Positions 1 to 8,678 are shown, counted from the stretch's first letter. The stretch: 33,031 nt of DNA from Candidatus Woesearchaeota archaeon (GCA_016185615.1 JACPNE010000001.1:1-33031); one strand, 5' to 3'. The notes: generated by a model from the letters alone, not told the origin. Numbers and translations are program-made.

Positions 1-3000
1 ATATATTGTGCTCTTTCTGAATATTTCTTTATTAATCTGTTTAACAATTCAGAATTACTTTTATCTAGAGCAGCATCCACCTCATCCATTAAGTAGAAGC
101 TGGCTGGTTGTATCTCCTGTATTGCAAATATGAAGGATAATGCTGCTAATGTCTTCTCTCCCCCGGATAATGATTTAATATCCAAGAATTTGTTCCCTAT
201 AATCCTAACTTTTATTTCCATTCCGCCATTAAATATATTTTCTTTATCCTCTAATTCCAGATGGGCCTCCCCCTTTGTTGAGATGCTTGCAAATATTCTT
301 CTGAAGTTATCATTTATCATTTTAAAAGTCTTCATAAATATATCCTTCTTTTTATCCTCAACCTCTTTTATCATTCCAAAGACATCATCTTTTTCAGATA
401 ATAATTTGTCTTTCTTCTCTACTAGTATATTATACTCTTTTTCAACATCTTCATAAATTTCTAATGCTCTTAAGTTTACATTGCCAAGGTTAGACATTAA
501 TGATTCAGATTTCTTTATTTCATACTTTAAATCATCAAGAGAAACATTTCTTCTTATTTTAGCATCGACAAACTGCTCAAATTCCTTATTTAATCCCTCA
601 AGCTCCGCTGTCACTTTAGCTTTATCAAGATTAATCGTGTTTATTCTATGTTCTACTGCTTTTATCTTTTCTTCTTCTCTTGATATATTGGCATCTTTCT
701 TATTTACCTCTTCATTAATCTTGTTCCTCTTGGCAAACATATTCTTGAAGTCATCATAAAATCTCTTTTCTATATTATCTTTCTGTTTTAATGAGTCTCT
801 ATCCTCTTTTGTCTTTTTAGTCAATAAGTTAAGCTCATCGATGAATGCCTGCTTTTCTTTTTCGCTATCTGAGATAATCTTTATTGTCTTATCTTTCTCT
901 TGAGAGTATATACTATTAATTTGTGTGTCAATATTCTTGATATCAGAATCTATTTGTAGTATTCTTTCTCTTATATTTTGCCTGTCCCTTTCTATCTTAT
1001 TTAATCCTTCAACTGCCTTGTCATCATATCTTATGTTTTTTCTTATATCTTTTAATTTTTCAATATCTTTTGATAATTTAATTAGCTCATTCTCAATGTC
1101 TTTGAATTCTTTATTTTTTAATTTCGAATCATTTTCCAGATTCTGTCTCTTTGCCTTTAATTCTTTAGCATCAACTGCTCCAAATGCCCTTTCATATTTT
1201 AGCAATTCTCCTTCTATCTCTGCCTTCTTTTCCCTCAGATTGATTGTTTTTACTTCAAGTTCTGACTTCCTTTTGTCAAATAAATCAACTTTTTTCTTTA
1301 AATCTTCTATCTCAGATCCTAATTTGTTAATGTCCTGGGTAAACTCTTTTTCCTTGAATCCGACGCTTTTTCTTCTATAACCTCCGACCATTGCCCCGCT
1401 GACTTCAACTAAATCCCCTTCTAATGTAACCATTCTGGCATTTCCTATTCCTATAGACCTTGCTATTTCCAGATTGTCTACAATCAATGTGTTTCCAAAA
1501 ACATAACCAAAAATATTTTTGAATTTATTATCAAATTCTACTAGATTAATTGCTAAATCTATAACCCCTTTTTTGCTTTTTAATGAGGATGCTCTGGAGT
1601 CAATATCCTTATCTTTTATCTTGTTTAATGGAAGAAAAGTAAGTACTCCAAGCTTATTCTGCCTTAACATCTTAATGCATTTAGAAGCAGTCAAATCATC
1701 CTCAACTACAATGCTTCTTAGTCTAGATCCCGCTGCTACTTCCAATGCTAATGAATATTTTGAGTTTACTTTTCCCAGGTCATTTACAGGACCGTATATT
1801 TTAGGATCTTTTAATGATAAAATCCTCTTCATAGAGATGTTATCAGTCAATCTTTCCTGGACACCTTCTTGTCTAGCATTTAATCTGAATAAATTTTCAG
1901 ATTTTTCAACAAGAGATGTTCTTAACTTGTTTAGTTGTGACTGTAATAATTGAGATTCATTAACTGACTTATCAAATTCCTGTGAAATTTTCTTATGTTC
2001 TTGTGTTAAATCTTTAATTTTAGAAACTTCGTCATCATTCTCATTTATTTTTAGCTTTGATATTTCAAAATTTATCTTGTCTATCTCTCTTAATTTTTCC
2101 TGTTTTTTTTCTATTAAAGAATTAATGTTATTTTGGAGATTATCAATTCCCTGTTCAACCTTATTCAATTCCTCAGGATTTATATTATGTTTTTTCTTAT
2201 ATTTGTTTATAGAATCTAAAAATTCCGCATCCTCTTTCATCAATTCTTTTTTATTTTTTAATAATGATTGTTTTTCATTATTGAGATTTTTTATTTTATC
2301 CTCGATATCTTTTATATTCCTTTCAAGCTGTCTTTTTCTGTTTTCTATCCTAGATATTTCCTGTTCACAAGTTTCTTTCCTTGCTATATCTCTCGCTAAG
2401 CCCGTCTTTAATAAATCAATTTCCTCATGAAGCTTTTTCTGTTCAACCTCGCCTTTTTCCTCTAATTCTTTATTTATAGAATTAATAAGCTGTTTTTTGC
2501 TTTCTATTTCTTCTTTTATGGCATTTATTGATTTGTTTACTTTTTCTAATTCTATATTTTGCTCTTTTATCCTTTTTTCAAATTCTTCTTTTTTACTCTC
2601 TTTTTCTTTTATCTGTAAGTTTAGAAATGTTGCCTTATTATCCCTTATAGTATCTTGTAATTCTTTGTATTTTAATGCTTGATCTCTGTCTTTCTTCAAC
2701 TCTTTTAAGTAGGCATTTCTCTCTGTAAGAATTATATTAACCTCATTTAACTTTTCATCAACTTTTGAGAGCTCATTTAATGCTTTTGCTTTCTTATCTT
2801 CAAAGACACTTAATCCTGCTACTTCCTCGATTATCTCTCTTCTATGTTCTGGTTTCATCTCCATAAATCTTACAATGTCCCCCTGTAAGACTATGTTGTG
2901 GCCATCCGGATCTATTTTCCCGGCATTCAATAAATCAATTACTTGCTGTCTTGTAACGGTTTTATCATTTATCTTGTAAATTGAATTCCCATTTTGTTTT

Positions 3001-3314
3001 ACTATTCTTGTAATCTTGATTTCCTTATCCTTTAATGGAAAAGTATTTTTTGAATTATCGAAAGTCATAGACACTTCAGCTTCTGGAGCTGGCTTTCCTT
3101 TTTTACCGCCATGATAGATTAGATTAGAAGATTTTTCTGCCCTAAGACTTTTAGCAGAAGATTTGCCTAGAACAAAAGTTATAGCATCAACGATATTTGA
3201 TTTCCCTGAGCCATTTGGACCTATAACAGAATTGTAACCATCGCCAAAAATTAATTCTGTTCTCTTAGCAAATGATTTAAAGCCTTTAGCGACTATATTT
3301 TTTATTACTGTCAT
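1..3314 (-). CDS. smc: Chromosome segregation ATPase SMC, C-terminal end cut by window edge
   Basis: SMC proteins form the ring-shaped ATPase that compacts and segregates chromosomes. The frame reads open from ATG at 3314 to the window edge, about 1104 codons. Seen in order: N-terminal P-loop GPNGSGKSN (around residues 32-40), a long charged coiled coil, a hinge near 1.4-1.8 kb ending in TLEGDLVEVSGAMVGG, a second coiled coil, the ABC signature LSGGEK and the Walker B region FYLMDEVDAALD close to the edge. Only the last few tens of residues should be missing. It is a full-length SMC rather than Rad50, because the hinge is of SMC type with no CxxC zinc hook. RNase HII lies upstream on the same strand after a 49-nt gap. 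No ScpA/ScpB gene is in view. Identification is very secure. Confidence 0.97.
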   Translation of the reverse strand, partial: MTVIKNIVAKGFKSFAKRTELIFGDGYNSVIGPNGSGKSNIVDAITFVLGKSSAKSLRAEKSSNLIYHGGKKGKPAPEAEVSMTFDNSKNTFPLKDKEIKITRIVKQNGNSIYKINDKTVTRQQVIDLLNAGKIDPDGHNIVLQGDIVRFMEMKPEHRREIIEEVAGLSVFEDKKAKALNELSKVDEKLNEVNIILTERNAYLKELKKDRDQALKYKELQDTIRDNKATFLNLQIKEKESKKEEFEKRIKEQNIELEKVNKSINAIKEEIESKKQLINSINKELEEKGEVEQKKLHEEIDLLKTGLARDIARKETCEQEISRIENRKRQLERNIKDIEDKIKNLNNEKQSLLKNKKELMKEDAEFLDSINKYKKKHNINPEELNKVEQGIDNLQNNINSLIEKKQEKLREIDKINFEISKLKINENDDEVSKIKDLTQEHKKISQEFDKSVNESQLLQSQLNKLRTSLVEKSENLFRLNARQEGVQERLTDNISMKRILSLKDPKIYGPVNDLGKVNSKYSLALEVAAGSRLRSIVVEDDLTASKCIKMLRQNKLGVLTFLPLNKIKDKDIDSRASSLKSKKGVIDLAINLVEFDNKFKNIFGYVFGNTLIVDNLEIARSIGIGNARMVTLEGDLVEVSGAMVGGYRRKSVGFKEKEFTQDINKLGSEIEDLKKKVDLFDKRKSELEVKTINLREKKAEIEGELLKYERAFGAVDAKELKAKRQNLENDSKLKNKEFKDIENELIKLSKDIEKLKDIRKNIRYDDKAVEGLNKIERDRQNIRERILQIDSDIKNIDTQINSIYSQEKDKTIKIISDSEKEKQAFIDELNLLTKKTKEDRDSLKQKDNIEKRFYDDFKNMFAKRNKINEEVNKKDANISREEEKIKAVEHRINTINLDKAKVTAELEGLNKEFEQFVDAKIRRNVSLDDLKYEIKKSESLMSNLGNVNLRALEIYEDVEKEYNILVEKKDKLLSEKDDVFGMIKEVEDKKKDIFMKTFKMINDNFRRIFASISTKGEAHLELEDKENIFNGGMEIKVRIIGNKFLDIKSLSGGEKTLAALSFIFAIQEIQPASFYLMDEVDAALDKSNSELLNRLIKKYSERAQY

Positions 3315-3363
3315 TTTTCTTATAAAAGCCTATCCAGATTTAAAAATGTTGTTATATGGCTAA

Positions 3364-4014
3364 TTAAAATTCATCCAGCTTTTTTTGCTCTTTAGCATCC
3401 TTATGATTTTTCCAAGTTATCCACGATTTCCTAAATAGCTCTGGATGTTTATCCCAATTTTCTTTGACAAACTTCTGAGTTATGGGATTACTTGTATATC
3501 CCGGACCAATATTCCCATATCTCTTCTCAAGACTTTCAACCTCTCTATCCCTATTAACCTTAGCTACAATAGATGCAGCAGCCACAACAGGATATTTTGA
3601 TTCTGCCTTATGGTCAACAATTAATTCAACTTCTTTATTTTTCAATAGTTTTCTAATGTAATCAGAATAAGCTTTCTTGTTGGGGCTTGGAGAATCAATA
3701 TACACTTTAGAAGGATTAACTTTGTTTATTATCTCAGCAGTCTTATGGGCTTCCAACCAATTTAGATTAAGATCATCTCTTTCTAAGAATGAATCTATTT
3801 CATTGGGCTCTACTTTTATAAGAACATGTTTAGCTACTCTTTTAATGTCTTCGTATATCTCAAATCTTTTTTTCTTTAGGATTAATTTAGAATCTCTTAC
3901 TTTAATTTCTTTTAGTTTAGATTCTTCAGAATCCTCTAAATATACCCCTGCTATGAATAAACTTCCAATTACTGGACCGCGCCCGGCTTCATCAACACCC
4001 AAGATTAAAACCAT
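3364..4014 (-). CDS. rnhB: Ribonuclease HII
   Basis: RNase HII cuts the RNA strand of RNA-DNA hybrids and starts removal of single ribonucleotides from DNA. The 216-aa length is normal for archaeal enzymes. The N-terminal motif GVDEAGRG supplies the first two acidic residues (D8, E9), VYIDSP the third (D107), and GPGYTSNP near residue 170 is the usual late motif. The usual HKAD-KYP segment reads HKAESKYP here, so the residue expected to be the fourth metal-binding Asp is Glu138. The enzyme may still work, because Glu can bind metal, but this is unusual. It sits between msrA and smc on the same strand; the 34-nt gap to msrA leaves little room for a separate promoter. The start is set by the conserved N-terminus. 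Confidence 0.96.
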   Translation of the reverse strand: MVLILGVDEAGRGPVIGSLFIAGVYLEDSEESKLKEIKVRDSKLILKKKRFEIYEDIKRVAKHVLIKVEPNEIDSFLERDDLNLNWLEAHKTAEIINKVNPSKVYIDSPSPNKKAYSDYIRKLLKNKEVELIVDHKAESKYPVVAAASIVAKVNRDREVESLEKRYGNIGPGYTSNPITQKFVKENWDKHPELFRKSWITWKNHKDAKEQKKLDEF

Positions 4015-4048
4015 TAAGTCTTATTTATTATTTTATTTATAAAACTTG

Positions 4049-4525
4049 TTAACAGACATTTAAGCCCCTTTTCATTAAATATTTTTGATGATAATCTTCA
4101 GCTTTATAGAATTCAGATGCTTTAATTATCTCAGTTACAATCTTTGATTTATATTTCTTTGATTTTTCCTGTTTTTTCTTTGATTCCATTGCTTTCTTCT
4201 TCTGCTCCTCATTATAATAAAATATTATTGATCTATATTGGGTTCCTATATCTAATCCTTGTCTGTTTAACTGAGTAGGATCATGAATTTTCCAAAAAAT
4301 GTCCAATAGTTTGTCATAGGAGATTTCTTCTGGATTATATTCTACAAGAACAACCTCAGCATGCCCTGTTTTATCTTTACAAACATCCTCATAAGTTGGG
4401 TTTTTCATTTTTCCGCCCATATATCCTACTATTGTAGATTTGACTCCTTTTAGTTTTCTAAATGATTCTTCAACACCCCAGAAACATCCTGCTCCAAAAA
4501 CTGCTTTCTCTATTTTTTCTTTCAT
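4049..4525 (-). CDS. msrA: Peptide methionine sulfoxide reductase MsrA
   Basis: MsrA reduces the S-form of methionine sulfoxide in oxidised proteins. The 158-aa protein has the active-site motif GCFWG with catalytic Cys14, the family segment EVVLVEYNPEEISYDKLL, the substrate/regeneration region DIGTQYRSIIFY, and EDYHQKYL near the C-terminus. The last residue is a Cys, a good candidate for the resolving cysteine regenerated by thioredoxin. Length is typical of a single-domain MsrA without a fused MsrB. It is cytoplasmic, with no signal peptide. The gene is divergent from the membrane protease gene at 4576 with only 50 nt between the starts, so the two promoters must overlap or lie back to back. 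Confidence 0.97.
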   Translation of the reverse strand: MKEKIEKAVFGAGCFWGVEESFRKLKGVKSTIVGYMGGKMKNPTYEDVCKDKTGHAEVVLVEYNPEEISYDKLLDIFWKIHDPTQLNRQGLDIGTQYRSIIFYYNEEQKKKAMESKKKQEKSKKYKSKIVTEIIKASEFYKAEDYHQKYLMKRGLNVC

Positions 4526-4575
4526 ATTTTATAATTTATCAACAAATTTATAAAAACTTCTAATAATATTAAAGT

Positions 4576-5130
4576 ATGAAGTTCTCAAGAACAGAGATAA
4601 TAGATTTAGTAAAGGCATGGATAGCAATATCAATAGCTTTTGGTATTGTGTTAAGGGGAGAATTTGGATTTATAGAAAGTTTCATACTATCTGGATTGAC
4701 GGTTGGAATTGGATTTTTATTACATGAATTAGCGCATAAAATTGTAGCCCAAAGATATAAATGTTGGGCTGAATTCAGATCATTTGATCAAATGCTTTTA
4801 TTGGCAATATTAATGAGTTTTTTTGGATTTGTATTTGCCGCTCCAGGGGCTGTTTTCATAAGGGGAAATGTTACAACAAGTAAAAACGGAAAGATATCTG
4901 TAGCGGGGCCCATAACAAACATTATTTTGGCAATATTTTTTTATTTGTTATTACAGTTTAGTTCTGGATATCTTAATATAATCTCCATTTATGGACTAAG
5001 AATCAATGCTCTGTTAGCATTATTTAACATGATTCCTGTATGGAATTTTGATGGAGCAAAGGTATTTCCATGGAATAAAACAGTTTATTTTACAGTAGTA
5101 ATAATAGCTTTTATTCTTATGTTATTATAA
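4576..5130 (+). CDS. Site-2-protease-like membrane metalloprotease (peptidase M50 family)
   Basis: M50 proteins are zinc proteases that cut inside membranes, often in regulated intramembrane proteolysis. The 184-aa protein has several hydrophobic segments. The zinc motif HELAHK (H50, E51, H54) sits at the end of one, and the third-ligand motif of the family is recognisable as NMIPVWNFDG (Asp159), a variant of the usual NxxPxxxLDG. A GPITN segment near residues 111-115 also fits the family. There is no PDZ domain, so this is a minimal version. The substrate cannot be told from the sequence. It is divergent from msrA and its stop lies 1 nt from the end of the convergent corA gene. The family call is secure; the biological role is open. 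Confidence 0.85.
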   Translation: MKFSRTEIIDLVKAWIAISIAFGIVLRGEFGFIESFILSGLTVGIGFLLHELAHKIVAQRYKCWAEFRSFDQMLLLAILMSFFGFVFAAPGAVFIRGNVTTSKNGKISVAGPITNIILAIFFYLLLQFSSGYLNIISIYGLRINALLALFNMIPVWNFDGAKVFPWNKTVYFTVVIIAFILMLL

Positions 5131-5131
5131 A

Positions 5132-6082
5132 TTAAATCCAATCCTGCCTTCTAAAATAAGCATATAGAATTAGCATAGAAACTAACATTAATCCAAGGGC
5201 TAAATAAAATCCATACCTTAATGATGCTTTTGGAACATAATTAAAATTCATGCCATAAATTGATGCTATTAAACTTGGAACCAAGATTAATGCAGCCCAT
5301 GCAGTCAGTTTTTTCATTGTCACATTAATACTATTTGAGATAGTTGATAAATGTACTTCTAATAATGTTGTCAATATCTCTCTATATGTGCTTGTTATCT
5401 CTATTAATCTTGTCATCTCAGAGTATAATAATCTAAATTTAGACAAATCTTTTTTGTTAAGGAATTCTCCATATTCTTTTTCTATTGAGGCTATAACTTC
5501 CCTATTTGCTGACAAGCCTTTCTGGAAATAGATTAAAACTTTCTTTAAATTGTACATCTCAACCATTAATTTTTTTTCTTTGTGATTCTCTTCGCTATAT
5601 ATTATATCTTCTATAACCCCAAGCTTCTCGTCTATATCCCCTATAACTAAATTATAAGTAGCAAGAATCTCATCCATTAATCTAAAGAGGATGTATGTTG
5701 GGCCCTTCTCAAACATGACAATTTTTCTTTTTACATCCCAAGAGTTTATTCTGTTTATAGATCTTGATTCGCCGTATCTTACTGTTATAAAATCATTAGT
5801 AGATTTTGAAATAAAAATTACTAAAGGCTTGACTGACTCTTCTTTTAATGGTGTGCTAAAGACAATTACAGAATACTTTTCAAGATTGTTTATCATTGGT
5901 CTGGAATTTTCTTCCAGTAAAGATTCTATGGCAGAAGATTCCAATCCTACAAGTTTACCTATAATTTTCAATTCATCTTTGGTTGGATTGACTATGTCTG
6001 CCCAAGCAACATTATCTGATTCTAAATCATGAATGTTTCCCTCACTGATAGTTTTATCTGAGAGAACCTCTATCTTAATCAT
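5132..6082 (-). CDS. corA: CorA-type magnesium/divalent cation channel
   Basis: CorA is a pentameric membrane channel that takes up Mg2+ (sometimes Co2+ or Ni2+). The 316-aa protein has a long soluble N-terminal part rich in charged helices, then two C-terminal membrane helices. The first helix ends with the signature YGMNF, which forms the selectivity filter, followed by a short loop and a last helix that ends with a basic tail (FRRQDW). The domain order and length match the family closely. It is convergent with the M50 protease gene, 1 nt apart. The start is the first ATG, which gives a normal CorA N-terminus (EVLSDKTISEG). No Mg2+ riboswitch-like structure is evident in the short upstream region. 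Confidence 0.96.
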   Translation of the reverse strand: MIKIEVLSDKTISEGNIHDLESDNVAWADIVNPTKDELKIIGKLVGLESSAIESLLEENSRPMINNLEKYSVIVFSTPLKEESVKPLVIFISKSTNDFITVRYGESRSINRINSWDVKRKIVMFEKGPTYILFRLMDEILATYNLVIGDIDEKLGVIEDIIYSEENHKEKKLMVEMYNLKKVLIYFQKGLSANREVIASIEKEYGEFLNKKDLSKFRLLYSEMTRLIEITSTYREILTTLLEVHLSTISNSINVTMKKLTAWAALILVPSLIASIYGMNFNYVPKASLRYGFYLALGLMLVSMLILYAYFRRQDWI

Positions 6083-6162
6083 TATTATTAAGCTTAATTT
6101 CCATTATTTTAAAGTTTGTTGTGTTTTAGATAGAATTAAATAAGATAAATATTAAAGAGGAA

Positions 6163-6357
6163 TTATTCCTCTTCATCATCGTTTTCAGAATCATCTTCAT
6201 CGTCATCACTAATTACTTCTTCACTTGATTCTTTTTCTGAATCTGAACTCTCTTCAGAATTCATTGAGTCTGCACATTCCGCACAAACATTTTTACCATT
6301 TATTTTTCGAAGTTCTTTCTCTGAAACTTCGGCTCCGCAGTTTTCGCATTCAGCCAT
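6163..6357 (-). CDS. Small zinc-ribbon protein with a highly acidic tail
   Basis: A 64-aa protein. Residues 1-30 carry two Cys pairs (CENC and CAEC), a minimal zinc ribbon. Residues 31-64 are almost entirely Glu, Asp and Ser, a disordered acidic tail. A strong Shine-Dalgarno sequence (AAAGGAGGTTATAC before ATG) fixes the start and supports real translation. Zinc ribbons with acidic tails can bind basic partners such as ribosomal proteins, histone-like proteins or polymerase subunits, but no specific function is visible here. It lies 80 nt upstream of corA on the same strand and is divergent from the Nudix gene. Confidence 0.75.
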   Translation of the reverse strand: MAECENCGAEVSEKELRKINGKNVCAECADSMNSEESSDSEKESSEEVISDDDEDDSENDDEEE

Positions 6358-6472
6358 TGTATAACCTCCTTTTGTTAATGGTTAAATAAAATCTCGGATA
6401 AATTGTATTATTTAAGTATTATTGTGATTAAGTTCCCAAAAGTTTTATATATTTTTATTATAGCTAATAGAT

Positions 6473-6895
6473 ATGAACATCAAAGTATTCGCTGCGACTA
6501 AAGCATTTATAATTTATAAAGATAAAGTCCTTATATTAAAAGAATCTTCTAAATATAAAGACGGAAGCAATATAGGAAAATATGATGTTGTTGGTGGAAG
6601 GGTCAATCCTGGAGAGAGATTTGATGAGAGTTTGTTAAGAGAGATTAAAGAAGAAACTGGGTTGGATGTAAAAATTGGAAAGCCTTTTTTTGTTGGTGAG
6701 TGGAGACCAATTGTTAATGGAGAACAATGGCAAATAATCGGAACATTTTTTGAATGTTTTTCCAAATCAGATAATATAGTTTTAAGCGAAGATCATGAAG
6801 ATTTCATATGGATAAATCCTAAAGAATATAAAAATTATAAATTGATTAATAATTTAAATGGTGCTTTTGAAGAATACGATAAAATTAGAGAATAG
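6473..6895 (+). CDS. Nudix hydrolase
   Basis: Nudix enzymes split nucleoside diphosphates linked to another group, with roles in nucleotide clean-up. The 140-aa protein has a perfect Nudix box from Gly in GGRVNPGE through REIKEETGL (about residues 42-64), matching G-x5-E-x7-R-E-U-x-E-E-x-G-U. The substrate is not determined by this motif. A TATA box (TTTTATAT, 6444-6451) lies about 25 nt before the ATG, so the transcript is probably leaderless. The TAG stop codon (6893-6895) coincides with the 3' end of the oppositely oriented initiator tRNA gene, a three-base overlap of coding sequence and tRNA. Confidence 0.95.
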   Translation: MNIKVFAATKAFIIYKDKVLILKESSKYKDGSNIGKYDVVGGRVNPGERFDESLLREIKEETGLDVKIGKPFFVGEWRPIVNGEQWQIIGTFFECFSKSDNIVLSEDHEDFIWINPKEYKNYKLINNLNGAFEEYDKIRE

Positions 6896-6985
6896 CGGGG
6901 GAAGGATTTGAACCTCCGACCTCCGGGTTATGAGCCTTCCGTAGCTTAAAGCTTCGACGGGCACTCCTGGCTGCCCCACCCCGCT
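6893..6985 (-). tRNA. Initiator tRNA-Met (CAU) with an 18-nt intron at position 29/30
   Basis: Read on the minus strand, the gene starts AGCGGGG and ends CCCCGCT plus discriminator A, giving the archaeal initiator features: an A1-U72 pair and, once spliced, an anticodon stem TCGGG/CCCGG around loop CTCATAA (anticodon CAT). T arm GGAGG-TTCAAAT-CCTTC (closing G-C) is normal. The 5' anticodon stem is interrupted by 18 nt, whose removal restores the stem exactly; the mature length is 75 nt without CCA. CCA is not encoded. A TATA-like CTTAAAAA on the minus strand (about 7009-7016) lies about 27 nt upstream. The 3' end overlaps the Nudix stop codon. Confidence 0.95.
6937..6954 (-). other. Non-canonical tRNA intron (18 nt) in initiator tRNA-Met
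   Basis: The intron AAGCTTTAAGCTACGGAA folds into a textbook BHB. Exon CCGT pairs with intron ACGG as the 4-bp central helix. The bulges are CG^A and AA^G, and the inner hairpin is AGCT-TTA-AGCT. Cutting after the second bulge base gives exactly TCGGG-CTCATAA-CCCGG. It falls between bases 29 and 30, inside the GGG run that defines initiator tRNAs. Confidence 0.9.
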
Positions 6986-7065
6986 AAAGTAATGAAACAT
7001 AAAACCATTTTTAAGCTTTTGGTATTTTATAATTAAAAGAAAAATTGGATAGATAATTAATTATT

Positions 7066-8076
7066 TCAAGATGTACATTCAATAGTCTTCTCTTTTATTT
7101 TAAACTTTACATCCAAGAATTTTTCAATTATCCAAGCATTTGTTTTGATATGATTTGTTATCTCACTAGTCTTTATTCTGCCATATCCGGCAATAGCCAT
7201 ATAAGGCAATAATTGATCTGCTGTATATCTATCAACTACAGCATTATTTTGATATTCATATATTAAATTTAATGCTGCTTCTTCCCCTACTTTCTCTGCC
7301 AGTTTACTCCTCTCTCCAAGAGAGTTACTTCCTACAATGCTGTTTTTTGCCATTAAGTTAATTTGAATTCCAGAGCCAGATGAGAATGTCCTGTCATACT
7401 TTCTCTCTTCTTTTATTGGCAGACTAAATTTTTTAAATAATATTTTTTTGGCTGCTTTTGCTTGCCTGTTAACAACATCCCTTTTTTGCAGTTCATGAGA
7501 AGCAACGGAAAATAACTGAATCTCATCTAATCTTCCCAAGCTGTCAAGAATTATTGGCTTTAATTTACAAGATTTGCTCTCTATATTTACCATTGCTCCC
7601 CCTTTAGGGAAAAAACCTTCTCTTATTATATTTATTTTACAAGTATATCCGAATTTTTTTAACAATGTTAATAAAACTGTATCCAAATGATCAATAGGCA
7701 TTGCATATTTTCCATAAGTGGCTCCCCCCCTTATTTCCATCTTCAAATTTAAATTAACAGCTGGAATCAATAATGCTTGCAAAACTAATCCAGTAGAGCC
7801 CGCTGTAGAAATATTTATTCTTATTTTTTTAGTGCTTATTTCATTAGGAATAAAAGTTATCTCTGTAGAGTTCAAAGAGTCTCCCCTGACTTCTGCATTG
7901 GTTAATTTCTTCATTGATTTTACTGATTGTAAATGCTGCTCTTTTAATCCTTGGTCTCTTCTTCCTTTTCTAATGTTTATTATATGGAATGGTTCTTTTG
8001 TTATGGCACTTAATCCAAGAGCAGTCCTTAATATCTGTCCCCCTGCTTCTAAATAACTTCCGTCTATCTCAATCAT
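7066..8076 (-). CDS. rtcA: RNA 3'-terminal phosphate cyclase
   Basis: RtcA turns an RNA 3'-phosphate into a 2',3'-cyclic phosphate using ATP. With the start at ATG 8076 the protein is 336 aa, the family's usual length. The N-terminus reads DGSYLEAGGQILRTAL, an RtcA hallmark, followed by KGRRDQGLKEQHL, GSTGLVLQALL and GFFPKGGA. A His in TNHIKTN at residue 309 lines up with the nucleophilic His of the family, so the enzyme is probably active rather than an Rcl1-like relative. The reading frame continues 32 codons upstream (to 8172), but that part overlaps the divergent gene and has no family similarity. The TATA element at 8098-8106 fits a leaderless start at 8076. Confidence 0.96.
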   Translation of the reverse strand: MIEIDGSYLEAGGQILRTALGLSAITKEPFHIINIRKGRRDQGLKEQHLQSVKSMKKLTNAEVRGDSLNSTEITFIPNEISTKKIRINISTAGSTGLVLQALLIPAVNLNLKMEIRGGATYGKYAMPIDHLDTVLLTLLKKFGYTCKINIIREGFFPKGGAMVNIESKSCKLKPIILDSLGRLDEIQLFSVASHELQKRDVVNRQAKAAKKILFKKFSLPIKEERKYDRTFSSGSGIQINLMAKNSIVGSNSLGERSKLAEKVGEEAALNLIYEYQNNAVVDRYTADQLLPYMAIAGYGRIKTSEITNHIKTNAWIIEKFLDVKFKIKEKTIECTS

Positions 8077-8097
8077 AAGATGAAATGATAAGGAAAC

Positions 8098-8106
8098 TTT
8101 ATATAT
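8098..8106. promoter_or_regulatory. Shared TATA box between two divergent leaderless genes
   Basis: The palindromic core TTTATATAT lies almost midway between the rtcA start (8076, minus) and the membrane-protein start (8127, plus), about 25 nt from each. That is the archaeal TATA-to-start spacing for leaderless mRNAs, so one TBP site could serve both directions. Confidence 0.6.
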
Positions 8107-8126
8107 GTTTAGATGATAATAACAAT

Positions 8127-8678
8127 ATGATAAAGCTAGAAACCATGAAGAGGTATGGATTCTTATTGGCAATTGCTATTGTTTTAGTTATATTCGTAAA
8201 TGTTGGGGTAAATACATTTTATAAACCTCCAAAATATGAAGATTTTTGTGTTGGGGGATTTTTTGAGAAGCCTTATGCTATTCCAATAAGAGAGGTCAAA
8301 GATTGTAAATATATCGAGCCAAGTGAAGAATTAAAAAATGAATGTAAGGATGTTGGAGATATAGCTCCAAGATATGATGAAGAGGGATGTATTGAAACAT
8401 ATTATTGTGAAACATGCAATAAAGAATTTAATAATGATATGTCTTTATACAATAGAAATGTTTTCATAATTCTAAGTTTAGCAGGAGTTTTATCTATAGT
8501 AGCAAGTTTAATGTTAGCTAATTATGCCGTTGTGAATGGATTATTGTTTGGAGGAATAATAAATATATTGATAGGAATAGTCAGATATTGGAGTGATATG
8601 GATGAATACTTCAGATTTATAATTTCCGGAGTAATATTAGCTGTATTAATCTTTGTAGCCTATAAAAGATTGAAGTAA
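8127..8678 (+). CDS. Membrane protein with a Cys-rich extracellular loop, function unknown
   Basis: I do not recognise a named family. With the ATG at 8127 the protein is 183 aa. One N-terminal membrane helix (about residues 10-28) is followed by an outward segment of about 80 residues with six or seven Cys (CVGG, DCKY, ECKD, GCIE, CETC), then three further hydrophobic helices to the C-terminus. The Cys pattern suggests a disulfide-bonded or metal-binding ectodomain. An in-frame ATG further upstream (8085) lies before the TATA box and is unlikely to be used; TATA spacing favours 8127. It is divergent from rtcA and is followed by tRNA-Ser(GCU). Confidence 0.7.
   Translation: MIKLETMKRYGFLLAIAIVLVIFVNVGVNTFYKPPKYEDFCVGGFFEKPYAIPIREVKDCKYIEPSEELKNECKDVGDIAPRYDEEGCIETYYCETCNKEFNNDMSLYNRNVFIILSLAGVLSIVASLMLANYAVVNGLLFGGIINILIGIVRYWSDMDEYFRFIISGVILAVLIFVAYKRLK

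Noticed and set aside
130..2682. Several plus-strand open frames of 60-150 codons across the first 2.7 kb
   Set aside because: They are antisense to the continuous SMC frame, rich in Ser/Phe/Leu as expected of shadows of Lys/Glu coiled coils, and have no motif.
8077..8172. 32-codon N-terminal extension of RtcA
   Set aside because: It runs through the divergent gene and the shared TATA box and has no family similarity; the family N-terminus starts at 8076.
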